From contig DDXW01000002.1 of assembly GCA_002347285.1 (NCBI GenBank), forward strand, positions 1-58,389: a stretch of DNA of 58,389 nt. Direction: 5' to 3'. This document shows positions 57,444 through 58,389 of this stretch, piece after piece. Numbering within the stretch: position 1 is the first letter of the stretch; every line of letters starts with the position of its first letter. Both the position numbers and the translations under genes were made by a program. The notes below the pieces were generated by a model. That model did no database searches. It worked only from the letters and a program-made list of their open reading frames with translations, and had not been told where the DNA came from. Source of the DNA: Rhodocyclaceae bacterium UBA2250 (GTDB taxonomy: Bacteria > Pseudomonadota > Gammaproteobacteria > Burkholderiales > Rhodocyclaceae).

Positions 57444-57544
57444 ACTCGGCGCTGGCGAGGCGGCGGTTGAAGAATTGGCTGCAATCGAGAAAATAATTGA
57501 CTGGCCGCTCCTAGCCGTTTCCCGCCGCCGCGCCAGCGCCGAGT
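57444..57544. repeat. Inverted pair of the dispersed repeat (copies K and L)
   Basis: Copy K (57444-57466) and copy L (57522-57544) are reverse complements at 22 of 23 positions and are separated by 55 bases. Together they can form a long cruciform or RNA stem between the Doc-module promoter side and the next gene. This is the arrangement expected of REP/BIME-type elements. The 196-base gap holds no gene. Confidence 0.65.
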
Positions 57545-57558
57545 CTTGAGGGGTGCCG

Positions 57559-58386
57559 TCAGCCCGGCAGGAAGAAGCGCTCCCGCAGCTCTTCCTCCAG
57601 CCCGAGCAGGCGCAGCAGCTCGCCGAGGCGGGCGCCGCGGTGGCGCGCCGGGTGGCCGGTGCGGCGCGCGACGATCAGCTCGTTCTTCATCGAGTGCTCC
57701 CAGCCGACCAGTTCGGTGACGCTGAGCTGGTAGCCGTGCGCCTCGAGCTGCAGGCAGCGCAGCACGTTGGTGACGTGGCTGCCGAATTCGCGGGTGTGGA
57801 TCGGATGGCGCCAGAGTTCCGCCACGGCATGGGATAGCGCCTCCCCCTTGTGCTTGCGCAGCAGGGCGGCGACCTCGGCCTGGCAGCAGGGCACCAGCAC
57901 GATGAATTTTGCCTGGCGCCGCAGGGCGAAGCGGATCGCGTCGTCGGTGGCGGTGTTGCAGGCGTGCAGCGCGGTGACGATGTCGATGCGCGCCGGCAGC
58001 TCGGGCGCGTCGCCGGCCTCGGCCATCGGCCGGTCGAGGAAGCGCATGCCGGCGAAGCCGAGCCGGGCGGCCAGTTCCCGTCCCCTGGCCACGAGTTCCG
58101 CGCGCGTCTCGATGCCGAAGATGCGGGAATCGCCGCCGCGCTCCTTGAAGAACAGGTCGTGGAGGATGAAGCCGAGATAGGACTTGCCGGCGCCGACATC
58201 GACGAGTTGCACGCCGCCCCGCTCCTCCTGGATTTCCTGCAGCAGCGGCTCGATGAAGCCGACCAGATGGAACACCTGCTTCAGCTTGCGCCGGCTGTCC
58301 TGGTTGAGCTTGCCGTCCCGGGTCAGGATGTGCAGCTCTTTCAGCAGTTCGACGGATTGGCCGGGGCGGATTTCGGGGATGGTCAC
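57559..58386 (-). CDS. SAM-dependent methyltransferase, start near window end
   Basis: A 275-residue protein with motif I VQLVDVGAGKSYLGFIL, an acidic motif II (IFGIETRAELV), DIVTALHACNTATDD and VLVPCCQAEVA. This pattern resembles the Methyltransf_32 group. Substrate unknown. The visible start is a GTG at 58386, three bases from the window edge, and the frame is open beyond it, so the protein may be longer. Confidence 0.75.
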   Translation of the reverse strand: MTIPEIRPGQSVELLKELHILTRDGKLNQDSRRKLKQVFHLVGFIEPLLQEIQEERGGVQLVDVGAGKSYLGFILHDLFFKERGGDSRIFGIETRAELVARGRELAARLGFAGMRFLDRPMAEAGDAPELPARIDIVTALHACNTATDDAIRFALRRQAKFIVLVPCCQAEVAALLRKHKGEALSHAVAELWRHPIHTREFGSHVTNVLRCLQLEAHGYQLSVTELVGWEHSMKNELIVARRTGHPARHRGARLGELLRLLGLEEELRERFFLPG

Positions 58387-58389
58387 GCA

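Overview
The window is GC-rich DNA from a Gram-negative bacterium, most likely a betaproteobacterium of the Rhodocyclales or a related group. Supporting signs are the lon-clpX-clpP-tig order with flanking tRNA genes, hopanoid-type squalene genes (hpnCDE), PEP-CTERM proteins with an EpsA-type LuxR regulator, and a selD/mnmH pair. I cannot name a genus. Genes are packed tightly: no gene-free stretch exceeds about 220 bases, and many stop/start pairs overlap as ATGA or GTGA.

Layout. (1) 11-15628, all minus strand: a two-partner secretion pair (TpsB transporter and a 3356-residue TpsA exoprotein), then an ExbB whose periplasmic side carries DUF2341 and LamG-like domains, ExbD, TonB and a porin. 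The porin is cut at the window edge by what looks like an insertion-sequence end. (2) 15818-20725, minus: a secreted protein of unknown function, a PEP-CTERM protein, the regulator EpsA, an ankyrin protein and a second PEP-CTERM gene broken by a frameshift. (3) 20942-29820, minus: one translationally coupled operon for a type II secretion-like machine. It has GspG, GspF and GspE, but its inner-membrane platform is made of four PilM/N/O/P-like proteins, followed by a secretin and three further pseudopilin-like genes. (4) 29981-30887, plus: a small unknown protein and a lytic transglycosylase. (5) 30915-36927, minus: tRNA-Val, lon, clpX, clpP, tig and tRNA-Leu, a proteostasis block with a probable sigma-32 promoter before lon. 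(6) 36971-39854, plus: hpnC, hpnD and hpnE, making squalene from farnesyl diphosphate for hopanoids. (7) 39890-46974: ccdAB, an ABC ATPase divergent from a tesA-like esterase, a GGDEF-EAL protein, and selD divergent from mnmH. selD reads through an in-frame UGA at its catalytic position and is therefore a selenoprotein. (8) 46971-53606, minus: a methyltransferase, then a type III-like restriction-modification operon with a toxin-antitoxin pair between mod and res. (9) 53668-58386: an RsuA-type pseudouridine synthase, a YbiT-like ABC-F ATPase, small proteins, a Doc/AbrB-type toxin-antitoxin pair and a methyltransferase at the window end.

Themes. The left third is devoted to the cell envelope and secretion. 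The middle is conserved housekeeping. The right side mixes selenium metabolism with defence and addiction modules. A 22-23-base GC-rich repeat occurs at least 12 times and is concentrated in intergenic DNA. No rRNA, CRISPR array or complete transposase gene was seen.
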